The notes under the pieces are model-generated. The model was given only the letters and a program-made list of their open reading frames with translations. It was not told where the DNA came from and ran no database searches. Shown piece by piece: positions 18,494 through 27,744 of a stretch of 64,000 nt of DNA. The position numbers and the translations under genes were made by a program. This DNA is from Vagococcus fluvialis bH819 (GTDB lineage: Bacteria > Bacillota > Bacilli > Lactobacillales > Vagococcaceae). The stretch's first letter is position 1. Every line of letters starts with the position of its first letter. The stretch lies in assembly GCF_900163795.1 (NCBI RefSeq), contig NZ_FWFD01000007.1:186001-250000 (forward strand). The letters are read 5' to 3'.

Positions 18494-19192
18494 CTAAAAA
18501 ATAAGAGTAGCTATAATGAATCCAAAGGTTAGGAACGGGACAAAGGGTAGCTTTTGAATCGGTTTATGAAAGATATATTGGGATAGAAAAATAAAGATGA
18601 TTCCAAGTGATGAAGCAAGTAAGATTATAACTAAGCAAGTTGTTAAATTTAAAAATAATGACCAAATGATGAGTAATTTGATATCCCCCCCACCGATACC
18701 ATCAGGCATAAACTTGGTTAATATGAGGAAAAAAAATAAAATAAAAAAAGGTGTGGATAAGTTGTGGATAGAAAAAGAATGATTCAAATGAAAAAATAGA
18801 TAAGCAATAAAAGACAAGGGATAAAGTATTTTAGGTTCAACAATCATATAGAGAAAATCTGTTAAACTAAGTGTGAGGCTCATGACGCACAGTAAAAAAA
18901 GATAAATCGTTGTCAATTTAAAGCCAATAGTGAGATTAAATATTAAAACAAAACTTCCAGTTAATATTTCGAATAGACTATGGTAGATAGGGATACTTTT
19001 GGTACAATGACGGCACTTATTTTTATTAAAGATTAGCACATAAAATGGAATTAAGTCCAAAGCACTGAGTTTAACATGACAATGATCACATTCTGAGCGA
19101 GAGTAAATAAAATCTTGATGAATAGGTATTCTTTTAGCGAGAACACCTAAAAAAGAACCTAATATGATGCCACTGAAAAAATAAAGTATCAT
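18494..19192 (-). CDS. Prepilin peptidase (A24 family, ComC/PilD-type)
   Basis: A 232-residue membrane aspartyl protease that cleaves prepilin leaders and N-methylates the new terminus; in Bacillota it serves the competence pseudopilus. The N-terminus (FSGIILGSFLGVLAKRIP) and the two CxxC pairs (CDHCHV, CRHCTK) belong to the cytoplasmic N-terminal domain, and GIGGGDIKLL is the GxGD catalytic motif. Several TM helices follow. GGAGGA precedes the ATG at 19192. It stands alone, with no pilin genes in view, convergent with rpoC. Confidence 0.92.
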   Translation of the reverse strand: MILYFFSGIILGSFLGVLAKRIPIHQDFIYSRSECDHCHVKLSALDLIPFYVLIFNKNKCRHCTKSIPIYHSLFEILTGSFVLIFNLTIGFKLTTIYLFLLCVMSLTLSLTDFLYMIVEPKILYPLSFIAYLFFHLNHSFSIHNLSTPFFILFFFLILTKFMPDGIGGGDIKLLIIWSLFLNLTTCLVIILLASSLGIIFIFLSQYIFHKPIQKLPFVPFLTFGFIIATLIF

Positions 19193-19309
19193 TATTCTTC
19201 CTCCTTTAAAATATAATTTACGCTAAAAAGCACTTTTTCTTTTAAAAATCATAATATATTCAAAATATTGTGCTACATTGTATTTAATGGGAAATTAGGA
19301 GAGAAAAAA

Positions 19310-20020
19310 ATGAAAAAGAAGAGTATGTTACTTATTCCTTTTTTGATGGTGCTATTTTTAGTGACGGGTTGTGGGAAAAAAGGGTTAGATGGAGATGAAA
19401 TCTCTAAAGTATTTATTGAAAATTTTATTTACGAAAAAGAAGCAGATAAATTTAAAGAAAATTTTGTAGACGGGGATATATTAAGTAAGCAGCTTAGTAT
19501 TATGACGGATGGTTTTCAAGAAAGTTTTTCTGAAGTTTTTGATCCAGTCGCAGGTCCTTTATCGGCTAAAGAAAAAGAAGAAATTTCTTCAGGGTTGATG
19601 AAAGAAGTAAGAGAAAAAAGTGATTATAATTATACTATAAAAGAAGAATCAAAAAATAATATTATGGTTACTTATAAAATAAAAGGATTTAATTATTCTA
19701 GTTTAGTGGAAACAACATTGAAAGGTGTTTCTACTGAAATAAAAATAAATAATAGTACAGATCCTAAACAAACAAAAAGAATGATATTGTCCGCCTTTTC
19801 AGATGCTTTAGATAAAGGAAAAGTAATGGAAAAAGAAACAAAAGTAACTATGAAATTTAAAAAAGAAAAAAAGAAATGGGTGCTAGCTGAAAATCAGGAT
19901 GAGACTTTAGAAGTCCTGTTACTCTCCTTTATTACAGGTTATAACGATAAGAAAGAGTATAGTAAAGAAATGACGCATACAGTTCAACGATCAGTAACTC
20001 AGGCTAAAAGTAGTCTTTAA
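19310..20020 (+). CDS. Putative lipoprotein of unknown function
   Basis: A 236-residue protein. The frame opens further upstream, but AGGAGA lies 7 bp before the ATG at 19310, which also begins a clean lipoprotein signal peptide with the lipobox LVTGC (Cys21). The mature part is Lys/Glu-rich with mixed strands (DGDEISKVFIENFIYEKEADKF, VTMKFKKEKKKWVLAENQDE), resembling the DUF5105-like enterococcal lipoproteins, although that is a weak recollection. It would be anchored to the outer face of the membrane. It is a single gene. Confidence 0.75.
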   Translation: MKKKSMLLIPFLMVLFLVTGCGKKGLDGDEISKVFIENFIYEKEADKFKENFVDGDILSKQLSIMTDGFQESFSEVFDPVAGPLSAKEKEEISSGLMKEVREKSDYNYTIKEESKNNIMVTYKIKGFNYSSLVETTLKGVSTEIKINNSTDPKQTKRMILSAFSDALDKGKVMEKETKVTMKFKKEKKKWVLAENQDETLEVLLLSFITGYNDKKEYSKEMTHTVQRSVTQAKSSL

Positions 20021-20097
20021 ATCATTTCATTGTCCATCACATTTAAAAAGTGGTAGACTGAATATATAAATAAAATCATGTGAGGAGAGTTTTAATT

Positions 20098-20559
20098 ATG
20101 AGTAATGTAAAAACAAAAGAAGTACTGAACCAAACTGTTGCAGATTTGAGTCAATTTTCGGCTGTTATTCATCAAACACACTGGTATATGCGTGGAACTT
20201 CATTTTTAACGCTACACCCTAAAATGGATGAGTTCATGGACGAAGTTAATGGCTATTTAGATGTGGTTGCAGAAAGATTAATTACAATTGGTGGCAGCCC
20301 TTATTCAACATTAAAAGAATTTTCTGATCACACTAAAATTAAGGATGAAACTGGTTCTTATGATAAAGATATGTCGGAACGCTTATCTATTATATTAGAT
20401 GGTTTCCACTATTTAAGAAATTTATGTTCAGAAGGCATTCGCATTACTGAAGAAGAACAAGATCATGTGTCACAAGATATCTTTATTGATATTAAAGGAA
20501 ATGTAGAAAAAACAATTTGGATGCTTCATGCAGAATTAGGCACTGCGCCTGAATTATAA
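20098..20559 (+). CDS. dps: Dps-family ferritin-like DNA-protection protein
   Basis: A 153-residue four-helix protein that oxidises and stores iron and protects DNA during oxidative stress. The ferroxidase-site pattern is visible in HQTHWYMRGTSFLTLHPKMDEFMDEVNGYLD and ERLITIGGSPYSTLKEF. The ATG at 20098 is chosen because GGAGAG precedes it by a normal distance, although the frame opens 18 bp upstream. A terminator follows. No PerR or Fur box was identified with confidence. Confidence 0.92.
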   Translation: MSNVKTKEVLNQTVADLSQFSAVIHQTHWYMRGTSFLTLHPKMDEFMDEVNGYLDVVAERLITIGGSPYSTLKEFSDHTKIKDETGSYDKDMSERLSIILDGFHYLRNLCSEGIRITEEEQDHVSQDIFIDIKGNVEKTIWMLHAELGTAPEL

Positions 20560-20575
20560 AAAATAATATAAACAA

Positions 20576-20604
20576 GGCTGACTAAAAAAGTCAGTCTTTT
20601 TTTT
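20576..20604 (+). terminator. dps terminator
   Basis: GGCTGACT / AGTCAGTC hairpin with a five-base A loop and one G-U pair, followed by eight T. Confidence 0.85.
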
Positions 20605-20627
20605 ATTTATACGAATAATTTTTAATA

Positions 20628-20690
20628 GTCAGGGGATAAAAAATCTACTCTCACGACAACTGGAAGCGAAACGACTTTTGACCACCTTCT
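20628..20690 (+). repeat. Short derivative of the palindromic repeat, copy R2
   Basis: GTCAGGGGATAAAAAATC, CTCTCACGACAACTGGAAGCG and CGACTTTTGACCACCT correspond to the two outer arms of the repeat family with the central hairpin and much of the right arm missing. It sits in the gap of about 350 bp between dps and the sortase-like gene, where nothing else was seen apart from AT-rich sequence. Confidence 0.5.
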
Positions 20691-20906
20691 TTTTTTGTAA
20701 ATATTTTTTAAGAAATAAAAATATACTCCACTCACAACTTTACTGAATTCCTTATTTGGTAAAGATAAACATGTTGATTAGAATTTCTTTTTTTAATAAT
20801 TTAAATTGTAATTAAGTGTACGAAAACCACGTTTATCTTTATTAATTTATCCTAAAAAATACCGATATAAGTAATGATGTTAATAATTAAGGGTGGGGGA
20901 TTTAAG

Positions 20907-21716
20907 ATGTCAAAGTTCAAGAAAGTTATTTCAGTTCTGTTAGTCATTATCGGTATTACAGGTTTTGTAGTAGAGGCGAAAATGGTAAGTTCGAATAAGA
21001 AGAAAAAAGAAGTTCCGATGGTCACAAAAGTTACAAAAGAATACGATGTCCAATCGTCTTCTAAAATAGAAGAAACAAAAAGTTCAAAAAAAGTAGAGAT
21101 TACAAAAGAAACGACATCTGCTGAAGAAGTAAAAGAAACAGAAACAAAAGAAACAACATTTGAAGAAGAAGCTATTGCTCCAGTTGAAGAAGTTAGGACT
21201 GTAACAAATATTGTTGAGCCAGTTCCAGAAGAAAAAATTGAAGAAGTTGTGGAAGAAAAATTAATTGAGGTGAAAAGCCAGCGACATGTGCCGAATAGTA
21301 TTGGTATAAATGGGATTTTTAGAAATTATTTGCCTATTGGTCGTGGAAATAGTGTCGATGTGGTGGAGTATTATATTGATGGTGGTAATATAATTACAAC
21401 TGTGGGCTCTTATAATCCTCATGAGAATCAAACAACATATTTTGGTGGCCATAATCCAGGTATTATGGATTATATGGAACAAAATTTATCGGTTGGCTCT
21501 ACAGTAACCGTAACTGATAGTAATGGAAACCCATTTGATTATCGAGCAGTTGATTATACGATTGTTGATATATATGGAGAGGGTATCCTAGGTTCGATTG
21601 GAATGAGTGCGATTGATTTATATGTCTATGGAAGTAATCAAAGATCATTGGCTATTCAATACTGTTTATCCAATAGTGATTTAATGATTATGTGGTATTT
21701 ATTGCCATTATTTTAA
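20907..21716 (+). CDS. Sortase-like-domain surface protein without the usual Arg
   Basis: A 269-residue protein; GGTGGGGGA precedes the ATG at 20907. An N-terminal hydrophobic segment (ISVLLVIIGITGFVVEA) is a signal anchor, followed by a Lys/Glu/Thr-rich linker (about 33-115). The C-terminal domain (about 125-269) holds TTYFGGHNPGIM and LAIQYCLSN, the His and Cys of the sortase barrel as seen in LysM-linked sortase-like proteins. The Arg normally found after the Cys is absent; the strand there reads SNSDLMIMWYLLPLF. It may be a wall-bound structural or transpeptidase relative rather than a housekeeping sortase. It is convergent with the YfhO gene, with a shared terminator. Confidence 0.7.
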   Translation: MSKFKKVISVLLVIIGITGFVVEAKMVSSNKKKKEVPMVTKVTKEYDVQSSSKIEETKSSKKVEITKETTSAEEVKETETKETTFEEEAIAPVEEVRTVTNIVEPVPEEKIEEVVEEKLIEVKSQRHVPNSIGINGIFRNYLPIGRGNSVDVVEYYIDGGNIITTVGSYNPHENQTTYFGGHNPGIMDYMEQNLSVGSTVTVTDSNGNPFDYRAVDYTIVDIYGEGILGSIGMSAIDLYVYGSNQRSLAIQYCLSNSDLMIMWYLLPLF

Positions 21717-21720
21717 ATAA

Positions 21721-21772
21721 AAAATACAGATTGAAGTTGACTTTAACGTCATTTTCAATCTGTATTTTTTTA
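21721..21772. terminator. Bidirectional terminator between sortase-like and YfhO genes
   Basis: AAAATACAGATTGAA pairs with TTCAATCTGTATTTT around an 18-base loop; T-tracts flank both sides, so it serves both convergent genes. Confidence 0.8.
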
Positions 21773-24376
21773 TTTTTTTCGTTTCGAAAGGAAATAATAA
21801 TAACCACTAAAAGAACCGATTCCAAGAATAAAGAGCAAGCTACCTGAAATAATGCCAGGTGGTAAGAAAGAAAGTTCAATACTATGTTTTCCTTTTGGTA
21901 CATTAAAAGTGAGGAAAGCATCTTTAAAATCTTTTGTTTTCACTTTTTTTCCGTCAATTTTAGCAGTCCATCCTTTGTCATAAGGAATGGTTGTCATTAA
22001 AACTTGGTCTTCAGGATTTTCAATAGTTGCTTTTGCTTTTCTACCAGATACTTTGAAATCAATCCCATGATTATTAATCTCTTTCATCGCACTTTGGTAT
22101 TTATTAGTGTCCATTAGAACGACAGGAGGATCAATCAAGTCGACATCTTTTGTTCCGTACAATTCTAAGCTAAAACGAAGTGTGGAATCTTTTTCGAAAT
22201 ATCCTAAATTATAATATTGTCCTGTGATATTTATTTGACTCTTATAACTGGTGCCTTGTGATCGGATAGTAGCGCTTGAACTTTCAATTTGACCAAAATC
22301 ACTAGGAAATAAACTTAGATAAGCTTGATTACCAGCAGGGATGAAAATATCATAGTCGATAGTTTTAGCGATATTAGGTTTAAGTTCTGTGAAAGAAACG
22401 CGATTATTCTCTTTATAAACAATATTGGTATTTTTGCTATCGACAAGGGTTGGCTTAGAAAAACTGAAATAGGTATCATTATAATTAGACAGCTGATTAA
22501 TTAAGGCTGTTTGAGCACCTAGATTATCATTTTTAGGGAACTTGGTTTTATATAAACTTTGCCCTGTTAAAACACCAAGTGGCATCGCATAATCATTTTC
22601 ATAAAGTTGATATTTACCGGCCTTACCAGTTGAGTTAAAGCCAAATTTATTAATCGGTTGATCGCTGATATTATGTTTAATACCAACTAAACTATCCATA
22701 AATAAAGTGTTATTTTGATATCTTGTATTTAAGCTAGTTCCTCTTGAACGATACCCAAGATCATTCAAGAAAGTCGATGAATGACGATTTCTGATAGAAG
22801 AAAACATACTGACACCACTAAATCCATAGTTAAAGCTATCATTTGAAGAAATAGGGGCAAGTGATTCTAATCGGTAAAAATCATCCTTATTAGCGTCGTC
22901 AGCTTTATCAACTAGCTTTTTATAGTTGGGATAAGGTTCTGAATAAAGACTTCTTGAAGCGTAATTCCAATCTTTTAAAATGCCATTTAGCATATAAGAT
23001 GTATTAAGAAATGCTTCACCTGATACCATTAATAATAATAAAATTGTTAATTTTTTTCCGGATAATTTTTTTAATTGGAAAAAGATAATGGCTGTTAAGT
23101 AGAGTAAGACAAACAAAATAGTAACAAGTAGCTGAGTGAGTGACGCAAACTCATAGCTTCCTTTTGGTGCTGTTAATTTTGCTAGGGTAAACAAAATAGG
23201 CAGAATAAGAGCGATACTAACAAGTGCGCCATTATCATCTTTAGAGAACTTCTCCCAGCCATAGCCGGCTAACATTACGACTAAAAACGAGAATAAAAAA
23301 CTGAATCTAAAAAGAAACATATTAGGTGCATGCATCCCATGCCAAAACAAGTTGAGGGGCTCTAAGTAGAAACTTGCGATTAACAAAATAAACAGTAGAC
23401 CATAGGCAATTTTATTTTTTAGGTTAATTTTTTTAGTAACAAAGTAGAACACACAGAACATAAGTGGTAAAAGTCCGACATAGATAAAAGGAATGGAACC
23501 ATATTTGGTTGTATCGAATACACCAACCATATTTTTAATGATGATATCCCAAAATGCAGTTGCTTCTGTTTTTAATTTTGACATTTCTGTTAAAGTTTCA
23601 CCGTTTGTTTTTAAATCAAGAAAAGCAGGTAAAATCATAATCATGGAACTAATACCGGCTAGAATTGATGTGATGAAATAAGGCACGATTGCTTTTTTGT
23701 ATTGTTTTGGTTTTGTTGCTAACCTAGCAACAAAATAACAAACTGAAAAAATACCAATCATAAAACCAAAGTAAAAATTAGAAATAAATAATAGTAGATA
23801 ACTAACAAAAAGTAAAATTGATTTACCTTTATCCATAACACGATTAATTCCTAAAATGATTAATGGAAGATACATGAAGATATCTAACCACATGATTAAT
23901 TCAGAATGTGCGGTAATAAAAGACATAAGTGCATAAGAAATACTGAGCGTTACATGTGACCATTGTGGGATTTTGTAAGTATTTTTAGCGTAGTACCAAA
24001 AAGAAAAACCTGCACTCCCGATTTTAATAAGTGTTAACAGATAAAGAGCATCAGGGATGTTTTCATTTTTAAAAAAGAAAACAATTGGCGTGAAAACACC
24101 ACCTAAATAATAGGAAATTAATGACCAGTAATTTAATCCCAGTGAAGCATTCCACGTATAAAAGATACTCTGATCGCCGTGTAGAACATTATTAAAGCTA
24201 GCATGAAAATTTGAAAATTGGGAAAAGGCATCACTAGCTAAGACGCTTCGATCACTTCCCCAGTAAATCCCGATACTGAGATAAACAAACATCATAATGA
24301 GAAACGGAATAGCAAAAGCTGCTAGCCCATATTTTCCTTCTCGTTTAAAATAATTTTTTATTTGATTAAAATTCAA
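21770..24376 (-). CDS. YfhO-family membrane protein
   Basis: An 868-residue polytopic membrane protein: a dozen or so TM helices in the N-terminal two-thirds, an extracellular C-terminal domain, and one last TM helix (LLFILGIGSFSGYYYFLS). The family is linked to glycosylation of lipoteichoic acid or other wall polymers as a GT-C-like transferase, and to stress tolerance in enterococci. N-terminal VYLSIGIYWGSDRSVLASDAFSQF resembles the family's acceptor-site loop with acidic residues. Starts at TTG 24376 with GGAGGA upstream. It is a single gene. Confidence 0.88.
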   Translation of the reverse strand: MNFNQIKNYFKREGKYGLAAFAIPFLIMMFVYLSIGIYWGSDRSVLASDAFSQFSNFHASFNNVLHGDQSIFYTWNASLGLNYWSLISYYLGGVFTPIVFFFKNENIPDALYLLTLIKIGSAGFSFWYYAKNTYKIPQWSHVTLSISYALMSFITAHSELIMWLDIFMYLPLIILGINRVMDKGKSILLFVSYLLLFISNFYFGFMIGIFSVCYFVARLATKPKQYKKAIVPYFITSILAGISSMIMILPAFLDLKTNGETLTEMSKLKTEATAFWDIIIKNMVGVFDTTKYGSIPFIYVGLLPLMFCVFYFVTKKINLKNKIAYGLLFILLIASFYLEPLNLFWHGMHAPNMFLFRFSFLFSFLVVMLAGYGWEKFSKDDNGALVSIALILPILFTLAKLTAPKGSYEFASLTQLLVTILFVLLYLTAIIFFQLKKLSGKKLTILLLLMVSGEAFLNTSYMLNGILKDWNYASRSLYSEPYPNYKKLVDKADDANKDDFYRLESLAPISSNDSFNYGFSGVSMFSSIRNRHSSTFLNDLGYRSRGTSLNTRYQNNTLFMDSLVGIKHNISDQPINKFGFNSTGKAGKYQLYENDYAMPLGVLTGQSLYKTKFPKNDNLGAQTALINQLSNYNDTYFSFSKPTLVDSKNTNIVYKENNRVSFTELKPNIAKTIDYDIFIPAGNQAYLSLFPSDFGQIESSSATIRSQGTSYKSQINITGQYYNLGYFEKDSTLRFSLELYGTKDVDLIDPPVVLMDTNKYQSAMKEINNHGIDFKVSGRKAKATIENPEDQVLMTTIPYDKGWTAKIDGKKVKTKDFKDAFLTFNVPKGKHSIELSFLPPGIISGSLLFILGIGSFSGYYYFLSKRKK

Positions 24377-24731
24377 TTGAGTATTCCTCCAATTTGTGGT
24401 GAATTAACTTCTCCATTTTAGCATATTTGAAAAGAATATTGTTTTACATAATTATTTCCATTTATTTCATTTTTTATAAAGGATGACTCATCAGATAAAA
24501 TATTAAAAAAAATAGATAGTAATTGAAAAAATAAAATGAAAATAGGTCAGTAATTTAAACTGATTATCTGTATATATGGTAGGGATAAGAGTAAAAATAA
24601 CAATTGTTTTTAAGTTGTTTAAAATAATGAAAAAAAGTGATTGACTTTTAAAGGAAAGAGCATATAATTCATCTTGTTTATATTTTTTAAGAAAAAGTAA
24701 AATGTTTTGTTGAAAGTGAGGAATAGAAGAA
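24377..24731. other. Divergent intergenic region YfhO / kup
   Basis: About 355 bp of AT-rich non-coding sequence between two divergent genes. It carries the kup promoter at 24641-24668. The kup leader after that promoter is only about 57 nt, too short for a c-di-AMP riboswitch. Nothing else was identified. Confidence 0.6.
24641..24668 (+). promoter_or_regulatory. kup promoter
   Basis: TTGACT (24641-24646), a 16-bp spacer and TATAAT (24663-24668), placed 63 bp before the GTG start of kup. Confidence 0.7.
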
Positions 24732-26762
24732 GTGAGTCAGAAGTTGACCCGGGAAAATATTGATACCTTTAAAGTAGGTGGAGCCTTAATTGCTATGGGA
24801 GTTGTTTACGGAGATATCGGAACAAGTCCTTTATATGTAATGAAGGCTATTATTGAAGGTAATGGTGGTTTAGCCAATGTTTCTACAGATTTTATTTTAG
24901 GATCTGTATCATTGATATTTTGGACGTTAACCTTATTAACAAGTGTTAAATATGTCATGATTGCTTTAAATGCAGATAATCATGGTGAGGGTGGTATATT
25001 TTCGCTCTACACATTAGTTAAAAAATCTGGAAAATATTTGTTGTTTCCAGCTATGATTGGTGGCGCTACCTTATTAGCGGATGGTGTTTTAACACCAGCT
25101 GTTACGGTAACGACTGCTATTGAAGGTTTACGTGGTATTCCAACGTTTTATGATGCGTTTGGAGATAATCAGCATGTTATTGTTGTGATAACGATGATTA
25201 TCATTTTTGGGTTATTTATGATTCAACGCCTAGGGACACAAAAAGTTGGAACAGCGTTTGGCCCTATTATGTTAGGGTGGTTTACTTTCTTGGCAGTTAT
25301 GGGAATTATTAATTTTGCTGGCAACTTAAGTGTTTTAAGAGCACTTAATCCTTATTATGCTTTTCATCTATTATTATCAGATGAAAATAAGGCAGGTATT
25401 TTTATCTTAGGTAGCGTATTCTTAGCAACAACTGGAGCTGAAGCTTTATATTCTGACTTAGGTCATGCAGGGCGTAAAAATATTCGTGTTAGTTGGCCGT
25501 ATATTAAAATCTGCTTAACTTTGAATTATTTTGGTCAAGCTGCTTGGTTGATAAGTGTAAAAGACAATCCAGTTTATCAAGACATGAAATTATTAAATCC
25601 ATTTTTTAGAATGATGCCACAATCGATGGCTGTTGTAGGGGTACTTTTTGCTACATTAGCTGCAATTATTGCTTCTCAATCCCTAATTTCTGGTTCTTAT
25701 ACATTAGTATCAGAAGCAATAAAATTAAGATTGTTACCAAGAATGAAGATTATTTATCCAACAGATCAAAAAGGTCAATTGTATATTCCAGCTGTGAATA
25801 CATTGTTGATGATCGGTTGCTTAATGATTGTTTTAACATTTAGAACATCGGCAAAAATGGAGTCAGCCTACGGGTTAGCTATTACTATTACAATGTTAAT
25901 GACAACATTTTTATTGTTATTCTATTTGTTGCAACAAGGGATTCCCAAAGTACTTGCCTATGTGACCTTTACTTTTTTTGCTTTGATTGAGAGCATTTTC
26001 TTTATATCCAGTGCGACTAAATTCTTACATGGTGGTTATGTAGCAGTTTTAATGGCAGTAATTATTCTTTGTATCATGTTGATTTGGCACCGAGGTAACG
26101 TTATTACAGAGCGTGAATCTGATCGTGTCTCCTTGTGTGATTATACAGAACAATTGAAGGAACTTAGTCAGGATCCGAGTTTACCTCAATACCAAACTAA
26201 TATTGTCTTTTTAACAACCAAAATTAAAGGGCATCAAGTAGGGCGAGAAATTGTGTATTCAATTCTAGATAAACGTCCTAAGAAAGCTAAAGTATATTGG
26301 TTTGTAAATGTTTTTGTCACAGATGAACCTTATACTAATGAATATTATGTAGACATGATGGGGACAGATTATATCGTTAACGTTCAGCTTAGACTTGGTT
26401 TTAGAATGAATCAGGAAGTAAATGTTTACTTGCGTCAAATAGTGAGTGACTTAATGAAAGAAGGCAAATTGCCGAAACAACCACAAAAATACTCAATTAT
26501 TAAAGATCGTGAAGTGGGAGATTTTGCCTTTGTATTAATCAGAGAAGAATTAACTCGTGTAACATCATTAAGTGCCATAGATACCCTTGTTATGCAACTT
26601 AAGTTAGGTATTAAGAAGATAGCTTTTGATCCAGCAAGATGGTTCGGATTAGAGTATAGTGATGTGATCGTCGAGCATGTCCCTCTAGTCATAGGAAATA
26701 AAAAACATGTTACTGGTTTAAAACAAGTTCAAGTTGATGATTTTGATGAAGATGATGATTAA
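24732..26762 (+). CDS. kup: Kup/KUP-family potassium transporter
   Basis: A 676-residue potassium uptake protein of the plasma membrane. The hallmark N-terminus GVVYGDIGTSPLYVMKAI and TTGAEALYSDLGHAGRKNIR are intact, with about 12 TM helices up to residue 455 and a C-terminal cytoplasmic domain after HRGNVITERE. Starts at GTG 24732 after GAGGAA. It is a single gene with its own promoter; the repeat R3 begins at its stop codon. In related bacteria such transporters are bound by c-di-AMP, but nothing in the sequence proves that here. Confidence 0.95.
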   Translation: MSQKLTRENIDTFKVGGALIAMGVVYGDIGTSPLYVMKAIIEGNGGLANVSTDFILGSVSLIFWTLTLLTSVKYVMIALNADNHGEGGIFSLYTLVKKSGKYLLFPAMIGGATLLADGVLTPAVTVTTAIEGLRGIPTFYDAFGDNQHVIVVITMIIIFGLFMIQRLGTQKVGTAFGPIMLGWFTFLAVMGIINFAGNLSVLRALNPYYAFHLLLSDENKAGIFILGSVFLATTGAEALYSDLGHAGRKNIRVSWPYIKICLTLNYFGQAAWLISVKDNPVYQDMKLLNPFFRMMPQSMAVVGVLFATLAAIIASQSLISGSYTLVSEAIKLRLLPRMKIIYPTDQKGQLYIPAVNTLLMIGCLMIVLTFRTSAKMESAYGLAITITMLMTTFLLLFYLLQQGIPKVLAYVTFTFFALIESIFFISSATKFLHGGYVAVLMAVIILCIMLIWHRGNVITERESDRVSLCDYTEQLKELSQDPSLPQYQTNIVFLTTKIKGHQVGREIVYSILDKRPKKAKVYWFVNVFVTDEPYTNEYYVDMMGTDYIVNVQLRLGFRMNQEVNVYLRQIVSDLMKEGKLPKQPQKYSIIKDREVGDFAFVLIREELTRVTSLSAIDTLVMQLKLGIKKIAFDPARWFGLEYSDVIVEHVPLVIGNKKHVTGLKQVQVDDFDEDDD

Positions 26763-26882
26763 TTAGAGTGAATAAAAAATCGTTTTGCCCCAAGCAACTG
26801 GAAAAATATCAAACAATCCATTTTTAGGATTGATTGTTATTCCTGAAGTTACTAAAGGGGCAGATTTTTTATTCCGGACTAC
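26762..26882 (+). repeat. Palindromic dispersed repeat, copy R3 (after kup)
   Basis: Terminal inverted repeats ATTAGAGTGAATAAAAAATCG and CAGATTTTTTATTCCGGACT share GAATAAAAAATC perfectly. CAAGCAACTGGAA in the left arm and CCTGAAGTTACT in the right arm match copies R1, R4b and R5. It starts at the kup stop codon. Confidence 0.7.
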
Positions 26883-26920
26883 AACAGAGTGGAAATTTTT
26901 TTCTTTAAATATTTAGAAAT

Positions 26921-26966
26921 AGAAACTAACTATTACTTTTTTGATGGTTAGTTCCTATTTTTTTTG
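26921..26966 (+). terminator. Terminator after kup and repeat R3
   Basis: AGAAACTAAC / GTTAGTTCCT hairpin with one mismatch and a loop of about 16 bases, followed by A and about nine T. It ends kup transcripts before the dut gene. Confidence 0.6.
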
Positions 26967-27090
26967 AGCCATAGACCATAATGAATATTAGTAAAAAAGA
27001 ATTTATAAACCATTTCCTCCTTAAGCCCCTTTTTATTTCCTCTCGTATCATGTAGGATAGAACAGATAAAGAAAGTAAAGGATGATTGAA

Positions 27091-27618
27091 GTGTCAAAAA
27101 TTAGAGGTTTTGAGAAAGTATCAACATTTAAAGAAATTAATTTACCTAATCGTGCCACAAAACATGCTGCTGGTTATGATTTTGAAGCTGCTGAGGAAGT
27201 GGTAATCCCTTCAATTTGGAAATCAGGAATAGCAACAGCTTTAAAAGCTGCTTTTAGTAAAGAAGAGCTATTTATGGATGAAAAAGTATTAAAACAAGTT
27301 AAACCAGTTTTAGTTTCGACAGGGATTAAAGCTTATATGGGAAAAGAAGAATTTCTGCAATTATGTAATCGTTCAAGCAATCCTTTAAAAAATTATTTGT
27401 TATTAGGTAATGGTGTAGGTATTATCGATAGTGATTACTATGATAATGAAGCTAATGAAGGACATATTATGTTTCAGTTTTTAAATTTCGGTTTAAAAGA
27501 TTTAACGATTAAAAAGGGAGAACGCATAGGTCAAGGAATTTTCTTGCCGTTTTTAAAAGCAGATAATGATCATTCTGAGATGGATAGAACAGGTGGTTTT
27601 GGTTCATCGGGTAAATAA
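27091..27618 (+). CDS. dut: dUTP diphosphatase, trimeric type
   Basis: Hydrolyses dUTP to dUMP and pyrophosphate, keeping uracil out of DNA. The family motifs are visible: HAAGYDFEAAE (motif 1), CNRSSNPLKN (motif 2), LLGNGVGIIDSDYY (motif 3), RIGQGIFLPF (motif 4) and the P-loop-like tail GGFGSSGK (motif 5). A 35-residue insertion after motif 1 (WKSGIATALKAAFSKEELF) is common in Gram-positive Dut. The frame opens at ATG 27082, but AAAGGA has proper spacing only for GTG 27091, giving 175 residues. It is a single gene between kup and radA. Confidence 0.9.
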   Translation: MSKIRGFEKVSTFKEINLPNRATKHAAGYDFEAAEEVVIPSIWKSGIATALKAAFSKEELFMDEKVLKQVKPVLVSTGIKAYMGKEEFLQLCNRSSNPLKNYLLLGNGVGIIDSDYYDNEANEGHIMFQFLNFGLKDLTIKKGERIGQGIFLPFLKADNDHSEMDRTGGFGSSGK

Positions 27619-27635
27619 AAGAAAAGTTCTTAAAA

Positions 27636-27664
27636 AAGTCATCCTTTTTTTTAAAGGATGACTT
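27636..27664. terminator. Hairpin after dut
   Basis: AAGTCATCCTTT / AAAGGATGACTT is a perfect 12-bp stem. The T-tract lies in the loop and the A-run upstream, so it is a good terminator on the minus strand and a weak one on the plus strand. Confidence 0.55.
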
Positions 27665-27744
27665 AATTGTATGCTAGAATGTGAGTAGACTTGTTAATAA
27701 ACAAGATTAATCCATAAAGATAAATAACACAGATGGGGGATATT

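Noticed and set aside
20907-21716. Housekeeping sortase A
   Set aside because: The catalytic Arg position is missing and the protein has a long charged linker, unlike SrtA.
24669-24731. c-di-AMP riboswitch before kup
   Set aside because: The leader after the predicted promoter is only about 57 nt, shorter than the known riboswitch.
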